From Petrolisthes cinctipes (Eukaryota > Arthropoda > Malacostraca > Decapoda > Porcellanidae), in contig JAWQEG010004702.1 in assembly GCA_033782935.1 (NCBI GenBank), forward strand, positions 62,001-126,000: a stretch of DNA of 64,000 nucleotides. Reading direction: 5' to 3'. The notes beneath the pieces are model-generated. The model was not told the DNA's origin. It worked only from the letters and a program-made list of their open reading frames with translations, and searched no databases. Positions 29,411 through 39,356 of the stretch are shown piece by piece. Within the stretch, counting starts at the first letter, position 1, and each line of letters starts with the position of its first letter. Position numbers and translations under genes: made by a program.

Positions 29411-29644
29411 CTCGGTGTCTCCGGCTAGAAGGAGGAGCCGAGAAATGACAGCCGGAGGATCATTTCTCGGTGGTGGAAAAATGTGTGATTGTGTGTGTTG
29501 TGTGAGGGGTGTGGTAATTGCCTGGGTGACCGAAGCCTTTCCCAGGAGTTCGGGCCTCCCTGATGGGGGCGGGGGGATTTTGTGGTGGTTTGGCTCCCAT
29601 AGCTTCTTGCAGCCTTGAGGGGTGGTCCCGCGGCGTAGATGTTG
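29411..29644 (-). other. Probable LINE-B copy 2 5' region
   Basis: GC-rich sequence with an inverted pair around 29430-29470 (GAGCCGAGAAATGA and its inverse TCATTTCTCGG), able to form a hairpin at the 5' end of LINE-B. No confident frame. Confidence 0.45.
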
Positions 29645-29890
29645 CTACTCCAGGACCGTGTGTGGGTGTTGTGCCATGTAGTGTAGTGGATGGTGTGTGT
29701 TTGTGGAGGCCGCAGCAGCATGTGTGTGTGTGTGTGTGTGTTTGTGTGCCTCTCATGTCAAGATGGTCTTTGATTTTGAGGACTTTGGTTTCATGGTGTA
29801 AGTGGTCTGTAGGTGTGGTAGCTGTGCTGCCTGTGATTATCTTTGGGGCTTTATTCTGTATGGTCAGTAAGGTGTTGTGACGAGTCTCGC
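29645..29890 (-). pseudogene. LINE-B copy 3, C-terminal fragment
   Basis: Minus: ETRHNTLLTIQNKAPKIITG, STATTPTDHLHHETKVLKIK, DHLDMRGTQT and, after a CA run, HKHTPSTTLHGTTP; this is the segment just after the RT thumb in copy 2. Truncated at both ends. Confidence 0.8.
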
Positions 29891-30056
29891 CTTTCCCTGG
29901 CATTTCCATTTTAGTCCGAGCGATGGTTAAGTAGAACCTGGCACTGAATCATATATAAGATTTTATGACTGATCTTGTATAGTCGTGGTCAATAATAATC
30001 ATCCACATATGGGTATCTCAAACAATTTACTGTCTAATGTTTTCACTTTCACAAAT
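29891..30056. other. Unassigned sequence
   Basis: No frame or repeat recognised, except weak inverted similarity of 29975-30005 to 17130-17160. Confidence 0.35.
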
Positions 30057-30110
30057 AATGTTATTGTTTTAAGTAGTGTGTAGCTGCTTGTAGTAAATTA
30101 AAAGATGGTA
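30057..30110 (+). repeat. Dispersed unit R1, copy
   Basis: TTATTGTTTTAAGTAGTGTG...AAAAGATGGTA, ending exactly at the TA where the TIR transposon is inserted. The rest of the unit (GTTAACG) resumes at 36962. Confidence 0.88.
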
Positions 30111-30142
30111 TACTCTGTCCAGCCTAAGGTGGCGGAGAAGCC

Positions 30143-30306
30143 TTGCCTCTCTGGGACATTCCTGGATGTATCTGATTGGCAGATGATGGAAAGGGGATGT
30201 TTCGAGTACTTTTTGCCACACCATGGGTCACACACATACACACACATACACATACGTCGCATAGCGGTGAGTTAATCTCAGTGACCTGACCTTCCTTCTT
30301 CCCTCC

Positions 30307-30346
<40 letters not shown>

Positions 30347-30754
30347 TTCACGATTCATCCACAACCTTTCCTTTTCTAAATTCTATAATCTAATGATATT
30401 TTATCCCACATAAAAGTATAATCTAATGATATTTTATCCCACATATCATATACATGATATATTTAGATTAATGGCATTACGGTATATAATATTTTTTTAA
30501 ATTCCATTTATTTATTCTTTCATTATCAGTAGCATGCATCATAAGTTATTTCACTTTCTTTATTCCTCATTTGTTACCTTCATCTAAGTTTCTCTCTCTT
30601 ACTGCCTTAGGCCATATTCTAATCTCAGGTCCCTATAGGCGCCTGTCAACTTGCTGTGTCGGTTTGTCAATACACACACACACACACCACTCCTTGCCCA
30701 GTCCTGCTGCTTTGTTTGGCCATGGTTTTGAAATATATTAACCTTTTTGTGTAA
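30143..30754. other. Left body of the TIR transposon, with (CT)n at 30310-30342
   Basis: AT-rich, including a short duplicated TAATCTAATGATATTTTATC. No credible coding frame. Confidence 0.6.
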
Positions 30755-30759
30755 GTAGT

Positions 30760-31160
30760 TGTTCGTCTCTGCTCTGAGGTCCACCTAGTAAGGCTAGGCG
30801 GGAGAGGGCCTTGCTGTGACTGTAGCAAGACGTAGGTTGCACAAGGAAATCCAGGGAGTACGAGTAACACATATATTAGGAGTAGGACAGTGTTACAACA
30901 CGAGTACAAGAATATACAGAGAAAGGCGTCACTGTAGAGTAAGTGACCGCCTAGGGCTAAGCTCTGTGTACCAACACTCTCGGTGATGTATTCTTCCGCC
31001 GGAAGGCCGGAAGTAAGTAATAGTTGCCAGCACTCGCTACACAGTATGAATGTAGAGTTGGTGGATGTATATCTGTGTGTCTGGCATGTTTACTGTGTCG
31101 TGTGATATGTATACGTGTAGGGGCATGTCTTGTTTATACATCCTGTATTATATATCCACA
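30760..31160 (-). repeat. Gypsy-2 3' LTR (401 bp)
   Basis: From TGTTCGTCTCTGCTCTGAGG to TATATATCCACA. It differs from 36068-36468 at about two positions (near 31111 and 31119), so the insertion is young. Target-site duplication GTAGT at 30755-30759 and 36469-36473. The minus-strand polypurine tract GAGAGGGGAGGGAGG adjoins at 31161-31175. Confidence 0.95.
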
Positions 31161-32162
31161 CCTCCCTCCCCTCTCACGCTCGTAGCATTGTCTCGAGCGG
31201 ACTGGTTTCCAATGAGCCTAGATGAACGACGTGGGGCATTGGGGGGGTTATGTACTGAGGACTGATTTTCTTCGTCCGAGCAAGGGGCCACAGGGATTTG
31301 TAAAGGGGTATCACTGTTACTAGGAGATGGAACTGGACGGAGATGCCGACGATTCCGCCACCAGACTCTGCCACTAGGAAGGCGTACCTCGTAATTCCTG
31401 TGCCTGCCATGGCCCATTACTTCCCCAACCTTGTCCCAGCGGTGTGAAGTAGGGTCCTGGATCCTCACACATTGTCCAACACACAACCTGGGAAGGGGGC
31501 GGGCCTGCTCGTCGTACTGACGTTGGACCTGGTCAGCACGGGCGGCAACTCTGCGGTCATAATCCTCAGTTCTGGTCTGCCACTCCCGGGAGAAGGACTC
31601 TGGGTGAGCCGGGAGGCATGTGCGTAGGGGCTGACCATATAGAACTTGGGCGGGGGAACATCCAGCAGGTGTAGGGGTGTTGCGTAACTCCAACAGGCCT
31701 CTGTCGAACTCCTCGCAGTCAATGTTTCCTGTGGGCGCTGTCTTGAGTATCAGGTGCTTAACTGCTTTGACTGCTGCCTCGGCATGACCATTAGACTGGG
31801 GGTAATGTGGTGAAGTTACTGTGTGATGGACGCCCCAGCGTTCTGTGAAGCTCTTGAAGTCATTGCTGGTGAAGGGAGGTCCGCCGTCAGTTCGCAATCG
31901 TAAGGGGACTCCAACTTCACGGAAGTAGCGGCAAAATATCCGGATCACTCTGGCGGATGTAGTATCATGGCCGCATGGGACAACCACAGGCCATCCAGAG
32001 AGTCTGTCTGCGATTACCAAGAATGACTTCCACGCCACCTGGAAGAAGTCGGCAGACACGGACTCAAAAGGCATTGTAGGATGATCGTCACATCTGATGG
32101 GTTCCTGTTGCTGGCTTGGTTGCAGACGTTGACATGACTCACAAGCTTCGACTGTATTCTTG
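31148..32162 (-). pseudogene. Gypsy-2 integrase, HH part of the zinc domain missing
   Basis: Minus: GIDSDIKNTVEACESCQRLQ carries only the CC half of the HHCC zinc domain; then ESVSADFFQVAWKSFLVIAD, LRTDGGPPFTSNDFKSF, and SNGHAEAAVKAVKHLI supply the D, D, E residues; then VGEVMGHGRHRNYEVRLPSG (GPY/F-like C-terminus). The sequence jumps from LRRRTLAWH directly to GIDSD, so some 30 residues including both His ligands are absent relative to gypsy-1. Integration by this copy's own enzyme is unlikely. Confidence 0.88.
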
Positions 32163-32171
32163 ATGTCGGAG

Positions 32172-32699
32172 TCAATGCCAGGCTAGGGTTCGTCTTCGTA
32201 GGGCGGCGGGAACAACAATCCTCTGACCATACAGCACCAGCTCTCCATCAGCGTAGAGACTGTCCCGTAGCTTCCAGTATGGGAGGACGTCGTTGTGTAT
32301 GCCATAACGGTTAGAGGGGAACCCAGAGGACACGCAGGCCAGAAGGCGACCGTAAGCAAGGTCCGCACTTGCTGCTTCCCTGAGCTCCTGGAGGGTCCTA
32401 TCGGCATCTACTGTGGTCGATGGTTGGTCCTCGGAGGTGGTATTGGTGGCACTGGTGATGCTTCTGACATGTGCCGCAGCCTCGCTACACTCGGTCTCGT
32501 CCTGTGACGTGGGGCGGCTGACTGGGGCTCGTGAAAGTGCGTCGGGAATACACAGCTGCTTCCCTGCACGCCACACTGCTGTAAAGATGTATTGCGAAAC
32601 CTTCTCCTTCAGCCGTTGGAGGCGGGGGTTCTCGACTGCATCTAAGGTGTAAGAATTTACGATAGGAATGAGCGGTCGGTGGTCAGGTAGAGTCTGCAC
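32172..32699 (-). pseudogene. Gypsy-2 RNase H end and connection
   Basis: Minus: LPDHRPLIPIVNSYTLDAVE, RLQRLKEKVSQYIFTAVWR, CIPDALSRAPV and a connection region ending VVPAALRRRTLAWH. It is in another frame than RT; the KGLP...-type segment before DHRPL is missing, so about 30 bases were lost, shifting the frame. Confidence 0.85.
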
Positions 32700-34318
32700 T
32701 TGGACATGGCCCAGGTGACAGCTAGCATCTCCAATTCAATGGTGGCATAGCGTGTCTCAGCATCTGTTAAGAATCTTGATCCACACTGAACAAGACGCAT
32801 CTGTCCCTGGCCGTTTTCCTGTAGGAGGGCAAAACCAATCCCATACAAGCGTGAGGCATCTGTCTGTAGAACCACTGGCAATGACAGTTCAAAGGGTGCT
32901 AGTACAGGTGGTGATGTCAGAGCTTGCTTGACACCCTCGAAGGCCTTGTCATGGTCTGGGGTCCATACGAAAGAGCACCTGGGGCTCATTAGAGGAAGAA
33001 GTGGCTGAGCCTTGGCTGCTATATCTGGGGTGAACTCCGTCAGTTGGTTCACTAGGCCCATGAAGGAGCGAAGATCAGTCAGGTTAGTTGGCTTTGGGAA
33101 GTCTCGTATTGCTGTAACCTTGTCTTCGTCTGCAGAGATGCCTTCCGCTGAAATTTGGTATCCACAGAAGTTGACACTAGCGGCGGCTACCACAAACTTT
33201 TCCTTGTTGAGTGTGATGCCATGGGTGCGACACCTAGTCAACATCTGGTTAATCCGTCCTATGTGCGTGGGTAAGTCCTTGTCATGTAAGAGAATGTCGT
33301 CCACCACTTTAGAACAGTTGGTGATACCCTGGAGAGCCATGTCGCCACGCAGGCAATAGGCATCGCCTGTGGCTGCGAAGCCCATTGGTCCTCTGCGATG
33401 CTTGTATCTCCCATATGGCGTGATGAAGGTGGTAAGGTGCTGGTCCTCCTCTGCGAGTTCCATCTGCCAATACCCATGCAAGGCATCCACTGTCGTGAAA
33501 TATCTCGCTGAAGGAGTGACACTACGGACTGCTGCAAAGGGCGTAGGCGAAGGATGGGTGTGGCGAGATACTTGGGAGTTGAGTTTGGTCAAATCCACTG
33601 TGATGCGTACGCCGTTGTTCTTAGGAACCAAGACCATTGGGTGGCAGCACTCTGATGGCTCATCCCCAACAGGCGCGATGATTCCTTGCTGTACCATGGA
33701 GTCAATTTCCGTCTTCACCTGATTCTGAAAAGCGAAGGGTATCGGCCTGGGTGTGTGGATGGCGAAGGGAACAGCGTCATCCTTGAGGTGGATCTTCATG
33801 GGTTGTCCTGCCATCTTCTTCAGTGGAGCTGTCTTGAGTTCCTCCTTGGAGACCAACACATCGCTGAACTCACGTATGAAGTAGTCCCGTGCAGCTGAAG
33901 GGGTTGCAGTTGCAGGGAGGGGTAGTTCGGTGCATCTGTTGACATGCGTCACAGTGAGGATAGGTTTTGGAAAGTCAGGCAAAATTATGGCCAACTCCTG
34001 ACAATGACCATATGAAAGGAGTGGGACCTGTATTCCCTCATGTACCTGTATGTTGGCAATGCAAGACCTGTTGCCAAGTTTCAAGGTGGCCTGGAAACAT
34101 CCCAATGCACGTGCCATCTGCGATCCATCAGCTGTGATTGTGCCCATCAAAGGAGGGGGTAGTAAGCTGTCCTTGTGTATCTCCAGCATCTCTAGGTGCC
34201 TGGTGCCAAGTACTGTAACATCTGTGTCTGGGAGCATCTGTGAACCTCGAAGTCTTGTTATCATAACAAAGTTGCACGTTGACAGGCTTCGGAGACTTGT
34301 TGTGGGCATTCCCCACAC
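32657..34318 (-). CDS. Gypsy-2 protease, RT and RNase H N-terminal part
   Basis: Open frame of 553 codons. Protease position reads QMLPDTDVTVLGTRHLE: relative to DSGAETTV in gypsy-1 the Gly-Ala after the catalytic Asp-Thr is absent, likely a 6-bp loss. RT: DSMVQQGIIAPVGDEPSECC HP, ITVDLTKLNSQVSRHTHPSP, TTVDALHGYWQMELAEEDQH, GFAATGDAYCLRGD and VVDDILLHDKDL (active site intact). RNase H: VLQTDASRLYGIGFALL and YATIELEMLAVTWAMSKCR. The start codon choice is arbitrary, since Pol would be made by frameshift from Gag. Confidence 0.92.
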   Translation of the reverse strand: MWGMPTTSLRSLSTCNFVMITRLRGSQMLPDTDVTVLGTRHLEMLEIHKDSLLPPPLMGTITADGSQMARALGCFQATLKLGNRSCIANIQVHEGIQVPLLSYGHCQELAIILPDFPKPILTVTHVNRCTELPLPATATPSAARDYFIREFSDVLVSKEELKTAPLKKMAGQPMKIHLKDDAVPFAIHTPRPIPFAFQNQVKTEIDSMVQQGIIAPVGDEPSECCHPMVLVPKNNGVRITVDLTKLNSQVSRHTHPSPTPFAAVRSVTPSARYFTTVDALHGYWQMELAEEDQHLTTFITPYGRYKHRRGPMGFAATGDAYCLRGDMALQGITNCSKVVDDILLHDKDLPTHIGRINQMLTRCRTHGITLNKEKFVVAAASVNFCGYQISAEGISADEDKVTAIRDFPKPTNLTDLRSFMGLVNQLTEFTPDIAAKAQPLLPLMSPRCSFVWTPDHDKAFEGVKQALTSPPVLAPFELSLPVVLQTDASRLYGIGFALLQENGQGQMRLVQCGSRFLTDAETRYATIELEMLAVTWAMSKCRLYLTTDRSFLS

Positions 34319-35591
34319 GTCGACAGTTGGCCTTCTTCTTGCTGGGAGAAGGGGGAGTTTTACCTGAACCTGAAGTGTTGTATTGTCCTTTGCTCATCCT
34401 GTTGGCTGACCTGCAACACTTCTCAAAGTGTCCTGTTCTACTGCAAGCTCTACACGGCACATCGTTAGCTGGGCACTTAGGGGCACGGGCCCAATGTCCT
34501 TGACGTCCGCAGTTGGAGCAGGTACTGTCAGCAGCTGGGCACAACCCGGAACCATGCTGGCGGCGACAGAACTGACAGGAATTGGTGGGTGATGTGTTAT
34601 AAGTGTAAGTCTGTTGTGAAGAGGCCTTCTTCTCACGTCGTTGATTCTTCTTATAGGTAGAGACGGCCTTCAGCTGGCTTGGCAAGGCATGTATGGCAGA
34701 TGCTGTCATCTTGGTAGCCTCGAATGCCCTGCAACAATTCACAAACTCCTGCAGCGTAGATCCTGCGTTAAGGGAGATGAGGCGTTGCAACAGTTCTTCG
34801 TCCTTTACACCCATTAATAACACCATCTTCAACTGTGTCTCGGCACACGTAACGGGGTCACCAGTACACAAGTCTACTTCCTCTGCTCGGTTCCTCAGTC
34901 TGACGTAGAACTCACTGAAGGTCTTACCATCTGCTTGTTTGCACCTAAGCAGTTCACGACGACGGAGAGCTTCATTCCACAAACCTTTGAGGTGCTCTTG
35001 CAGACAGTCTAATACCTTCTCAACAGACAGGTGTGTGTCAGGAGGAATACCCAGTGTGTGCTCCAAAATCCTCTGCACGTCTAGGGAAACACACGTCCTG
35101 AGTTGTATTAGCTGCTTCTCGTGGGTCATCTTTTTGAGGTCGATCATCGTGGCGTAGTCCTGCCATCTGCGACGCCACTGCCTGTACACCTGGAAAGATG
35201 CGTCTGCCTGCAACGGTGGGGGGTTAGGTACCGTAGGTTTGCTGGTTAAGTTGCCTGCTGTGGTGTTAAGGGGTGGAGGAGACCTGGAGACATAGGATCT
35301 GGTGTCGTTGTAATTAGAGAGGTTAGGTGTAGGAGAAAGACAAACAGGTGTAGACTGGTTGGGCTGCAGGCTGTATGGGGCTGCATGATGTGTCTGCTGT
35401 GCTGAAAGCAGGTTCATCATAGCCATAAACCTGTCATTGTCTTCTTTTCTATGCTGTTCCTGTTGATCCCGGCGATCCTCTTCTTCTCTGCGTCGTCTGT
35501 CCTCTTCCCCTCGTCGTAGCTCCTCTTTTCTTTGTCGTAGCTCACAGGTGTACTGCCTGTGTGTCACTTTCTTCACTCCCCTCATTTTCAT
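34128..35591 (-). CDS. Gypsy-2 Gag
   Basis: 487 codons; the first 60 residues are Arg/Glu-rich (coiled coil), residues about 120-290 a capsid-like region (FQVYRQWRRRWQDYATMIDL), then three cysteine motifs: CQFCRRQHGSGLC, CSNCGRQGHWARAPKC and CRACSRTGHFEKC. The last ~60 codons overlap pol in another frame (pol is +1 relative to gag), so either a programmed frameshift or a one-base indel separates gag and pol; gypsy-1, a relative with the same primer site, has no such break. Confidence 0.9.
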   Translation of the reverse strand: MKMRGVKKVTHRQYTCELRQRKEELRRGEEDRRRREEEDRRDQQEQHRKEDNDRFMAMMNLLSAQQTHHAAPYSLQPNQSTPVCLSPTPNLSNYNDTRSYVSRSPPPLNTTAGNLTSKPTVPNPPPLQADASFQVYRQWRRRWQDYATMIDLKKMTHEKQLIQLRTCVSLDVQRILEHTLGIPPDTHLSVEKVLDCLQEHLKGLWNEALRRRELLRCKQADGKTFSEFYVRLRNRAEEVDLCTGDPVTCAETQLKMVLLMGVKDEELLQRLISLNAGSTLQEFVNCCRAFEATKMTASAIHALPSQLKAVSTYKKNQRREKKASSQQTYTYNTSPTNSCQFCRRQHGSGLCPAADSTCSNCGRQGHWARAPKCPANDVPCRACSRTGHFEKCCRSANRMSKGQYNTSGSGKTPPSPSKKKANCRRVGNAHNKSPKPVNVQLCYDNKTSRFTDAPRHRCYSTWHQAPRDAGDTQGQLTTPSFDGHNHS

Positions 35592-36053
35592 ACCACGAAA
35601 TTAAGTCCTTTTGCTGTGACATGGTTTGTGGTATATCCTCTGGTTCGTGTTGAGAAGAGAAGTACACTGTAGTGCTTATTTTCTGTGCAGTTGTTACCCT
35701 AGTCACTTAAAAACCCGAAAGAGAAGTGGGTTGTAAGTAGTTTCTAGTCTGTGCGTATGTGAGAAGGTACGTGTGTGTGTGCGTGTGGCGGGGTGGTGGT
35801 GGGCGGAGCCTACAGTCCGGACCGCCGCAGCTGCACAGCCACACTCACTCAGTGCCCAACCAGCTGTCGTAGTGGGAGGATGCGTGCCTTGCTCACGTCC
35901 TCCCTTCTGGCTGGAAATGATCCCGCTTAAGAGCTACGTAATGTATACGAGAAATAATGGGGGAGGGGCACTGATCACTTCACAACACAGCACAAGCACT
36001 AAACACTGTATCGAACACTGCACAAGCACTATAATTCCTTCCCTGGTCCTTGG

Positions 36054-36067
36054 TACTCACTGCGCCA
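36054..36067 (-). promoter_or_regulatory. Gypsy-2 primer binding site
   Basis: Minus strand TGGCGCAGTGAGTA directly adjoining the 5' LTR, the same as gypsy-1. Confidence 0.85.
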
Positions 36068-36468
36068 TGTTCGTCTCTGCTCTGAGGTCCACCTAGTAAG
36101 GCTAGGCGGGAGAGGGCCTTGCTGTGACTGTAGCAAGACGTAGGTTGCACAAGGAAATCCAGGGAGTACGAGTAACACATATATTAGGAGTAGGACAGTG
36201 TTACAACACGAGTACAAGAATATACAGAGAAAGGCGTCACTGTAGAGTAAGTGACCGCCTAGGGCTAAGCTCTGTGTACCAACACTCTCGGTGATGTATT
36301 CTTCCGCCGGAAGGCCGGAAGTAAGTAATAGTTGCCAGCACTCGCTACACAGTATGAATGTAGAGTTGGTGGATGTATATCTGTGTGTCTGGCATGTTTA
36401 CTGTGTCGTGTGATATGTATATGTGTAGGTGCATGTCTTGTTTATACATCCTGTATTATATATCCACA
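36068..36468 (-). repeat. Gypsy-2 5' LTR (401 bp)
   Basis: Near-identical partner of 30760-31160; followed by GTAGT, the right copy of the target-site duplication. Confidence 0.95.
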
Positions 36469-36574
36469 GTAGTGAATGTGTGTGTGCGTTTTTTTCTATA
36501 TTTTCGTTGCATAAAAACACTCCATTGTGCTTCCGAAAGATAAGTGAAATTAAATGTATAAAAAATTGTACTAA

Positions 36575-36778
36575 ATGGATGAAGAAGCCTTGAAGTATGC
36601 TTTCGAACACGGGAAGTCACAAGGGTTACCCAGAGGTCCTCCAGTTGACCTGTTTTCCTCTCACTGTCGCTCACTTTTTACTACACACTCTATGTTCAAA
36701 TCAAGATATTACGAGCTCCAAGTAAATTGTCACTGTGAATTTGACTGTAAGGCTCACACATATCATTTACAATAATGA
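36575..36778 (+). CDS. Small hypothetical frame in the TIR transposon right body
   Basis: 66 codons starting MDEEALKYAFEHGKSQGLPR and ending CEFDCKAHTYHLQ. Not recognised. It is the only non-repetitive frame in the body of the TIR transposon and could be the first exon remnant of its transposase, but a chance frame is just as likely. Confidence 0.25.
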
Positions 36779-36961
36779 GTGAGTAATAACAGGCATGAAT
36801 AATGCTTAATTAGCAGAAATATTCATGAAAAAAGGAAGCACTTCTATTTTTCTCGGTGTGCTGAACACCTCTAGCCAATCAGGGAAGCGAAAAAGTACTT
36901 GACCTGCCTACCGCACCTGTAGGGCAGGGCTTCTCCGCCACCTTAGGCTGGACAGAGTATA

Positions 36962-36964
36962 GTT

Positions 36965-37001
<37 letters not shown>

Positions 37002-37110
37002 GTTTTAAGTAGTGTGTAGCTGCTTGTATTAAATTAAAAGATGGTAGTTAACGTGTGTGTGTGTTATTGTTTTAAGTAGTGTGTAGCTGCTTGTAGTAAA
37101 TTAAAATATG
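36962..37110 (+). repeat. Dispersed unit R1, two tandem copies with (GT)n
   Basis: Two copies of GTTAACGTGTGTG...TTATTGTTTTAAGTAGTGTG...GATGGTAGTTAAC in direct order, differing mainly in the length of (GT)n. Confidence 0.9.
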
Positions 37111-37244
37111 GTAATTAATATATTTATAAAACAATTTTCAAAACATTAATAATAATAATAATATTTTGTAACATCCTACCAGATCATTCTTATTTTACAA
37201 CTTTTACCTAGGTATGGTCACAATAGACAAGATTATGTATATAT

Positions 37245-37393
37245 ATTCACTAACACACACGTACACACACACACGTACACGTACACACACACACGTACAC
37301 ACACACCTACACACACACACACACACGTACACGTACACACACACACACACGTACACACATGTACACACACACACACACGTACACACACACACA

Positions 37394-37430
<37 letters not shown>

Positions 37431-37475
37431 ACACGTACACACACACGTACACACACATACACACACACATCAGCA
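37245..37475. repeat. (CA)n/(CACGTA)n compound microsatellite
   Basis: ACACAC runs punctuated by ACGTAC; the Val/Cys or Thr/His frames across it are not genes. Confidence 0.95.
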
Positions 37476-37509
37476 TTATAATATATATATACTATGGCCC
37501 ATTAGTGTA

Positions 37510-37721
37510 CAGTTGGCAGCATAAATTCGCGTCCATTTCATGTACTTAGTATTGCTAATTTGACCAAATAGTTGCATTTTGAACCAGTTTTTATTCCAAC
37601 AACATATGTAATTTACCATATTTACTTTATATCTGTCATCTCTGCATTAAAATTGTATTACAACATCACTATAGCTAATACATACACAGGTGGAAATGAA
37701 GCAAACTTATGCTGACGACTG
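37510..37721. mobile_element. MITE-3 copy i (ends CAGTTGGCAGCATAAATTCG), TA-flanked
   Basis: Inverted ends of ~32 bp, CAGTTGGCAGCATAAATTCG and inverse of CAGTCGTCAGCATAAGTTTG; TA at 37508-37509 and 37722-37723. Related pieces occur at 45599-45638 and 52263-52440. CAGT ends with a TA target suggest a Tc1/mariner-type source. Confidence 0.88.
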
Positions 37722-37723
37722 TA

Positions 37724-38300
37724 CACTCATCCTTTTCATTTGGATGCTTCCAAAAACTCCAGATTGTATAAAAAAAAAAATAACCCATAAAATTCCCCAG
37801 GTATTGGTACTGGCAGATATTCTGTTTAAAGGACTAGTCTGGATATAATAGCAATAATTATAATAATTCTGTTTCGGTCAATATTTTGGTTTGTTTTTGG
37901 ATGTTTTTGGTTGACTCGATTGCTGTAGACTAATTCTGATTTTCTCAAAAAAATAGCCAATAAAATTCCACATCTATTGGTACTAGCAGATAGTCTCTTT
38001 AATAGCCCAGTTAGCGGAAAATCGCACTAATGTCGATTCCATATTATCCACCTGGACTAAGATTTATCAATTTTTTTTTTTTTTTTTCATATTTTCCAAC
38101 TGGACTAAGTTTATCAATTTATTTATTTCTAGTTTTTGGATAATTTTGGATTATTTTTCCCTTTTTTATAGTTTTTGGATAATTTTGGATTATTTTTCCC
38201 ACGTGGAGATAGTGCTTTGGCGAGATGTTTTGTTATGATCGGGCACGGAACCTGTGATTAAAGTTAATTGGTCATGTATGGAAAGCGATAGATGGTGGCG
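37724..38300. other. AT-rich non-coding, with an imperfect duplicated block
   Basis: The phrase ATAAAATTCC...ATTGGTACTGGCAGAT appears at about 37788-37822 and, slightly changed, at 37963-37992. Two copies of GTTTTTGGATAATTTTGGAT occur at ~38130 and ~38170. No gene seen. Confidence 0.5.
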
Positions 38301-38319
38301 GTGTGCGGCATTGAAAAAA

Positions 38320-38454
38320 AATATATATATATATTATTATTATTGTTATTATTAATATGTATCTATCAATTATATATTGTAATATATTTTTTTATTATTA
38401 TTATTATTATACATTGATTAATCATTATTATTATCATTATTATTATTATTATTA

Positions 38455-38492
<38 letters not shown>

Positions 38493-38640
38493 TGATTAAT
38501 CATTATTCTTATTTCTATTATTCTTATTATCATTATATGTACCGGTATCTATCAAATATATATTCTAATATATTTATTTATTGTTATTATTATTATTATT
38601 ATAAATTTATTAATTATAATTCTGTCTGTTAACTCTTTAT
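38320..38640. repeat. (TTA)n-rich microsatellite tract, duplicated block
   Basis: TTA arrays with two copies of TGTATCTATCAAT/ATATATTGTAATATATT context. Poly-Tyr frames are spurious. Confidence 0.9.
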
Positions 38641-38934
38641 TGTATCATTTATCACGACAATTTTACTATGCATATAAAACTTTGTAAAGTATTGGTAATA
38701 TTTTTGCAGTAATTCTAAAGTACTAACTAATTCATTTGTATTTTGTACTATCCATAAATTAATTTGGTTGTATTATTATGTTACAGAGTTGTAGAGAGTG
38801 GAGTTGTACAAGAGACTTATTAACAACCTTCATTCTTCCATCAACAACGACAACGACAACAACAACAACAACGACGACGACAGTACAAGTATTATTAGTT
38901 AATGTAAGTATTTATGGAGTTACTGTGTGTGGGG
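38641..38934. other. Non-coding, with (CAA/CGA)n at 38838-38883
   Basis: No frame. A CAACAACGACGACGAC run, then a 33-bp phrase TAATGTAAGTATTTATGGAG at 38900 that is repeated at 39324 on the other side of the G-rich array. Confidence 0.6.
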
Positions 38935-39323
38935 TTTAGGGGGGTGCGCGGGGAGTGTGGGAGTAGGGGGACAGGCTTGGGGGGGTTTAGGGGGGTGCGG
39001 GAGTAGGGGGACAGGCTTGGGGGGGGTTAGGGGGGTGCAGGAATAGGGGGACAGGCTGGGGGGGGTTTAGGAGGGTGCGGGAGTAGGGGGACAGGCTTGG
39101 GGGGGGGGTTAGGGGGGTGCAGGAGTAGGGGGACAGGCTGGGGGGGGTTTAGGAGGGTGCGGGAGTAGGGGACAGGCTTTCTACCCCCCCCAAGCCTATT
39201 CCCGCACCCCCCTGACCCCCCCCCCAAGCCTGTTCCATATTCCTGCACCCCCCTAACCCCACCAAGCCTGTCCCCCTATTCCCGCACCTCCCCCCAAACC
39301 TGCCCCCTACTCCCGCACCCTCT
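38935..39323. repeat. G-rich minisatellite with head-to-head C-rich half (palindromic), copy 1
   Basis: About five ~45-bp units of the form AGGGGGACAGGCTTGGGGGG followed by TTTAGGGGGGTGCGGGAGT (38935-39180), then the inverted unit CCCCCCAAGCCTGTCCC... (39181-39322). Many G-runs of 5-9. Flanked by a 33-bp direct repeat (38900-38932, 39324-39356). Related arrays at 40048-40300 and 52495-53025. Confidence 0.93.
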
Positions 39324-39356
39324 TAATGTAAGTGTTTATGGAGTTACTGTGTGTGT

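Larger units (their letters stand above)
30111..36959. mobile_element. TIR DNA transposon (ends TACTCTGTCCAGCC), host of gypsy-2
   Basis: TACTCTGTCCAGCCTAAGGT plus GGCGGAGAAGCC at 30111-30142 is inverted perfectly at 36928-36959. TA flanks both sides, and the flanking R1 unit is split exactly there: uninterrupted copies at 16855 and 37048 read GATGGTAGTTAAC, whereas here GATGGTA...TAGTTAAC surrounds the element. Element DNA excluding gypsy-2 is about 1.1 kb (30111-30754 and 36474-36959). No transposase is recognised, so this is probably non-autonomous. Confidence 0.88.
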
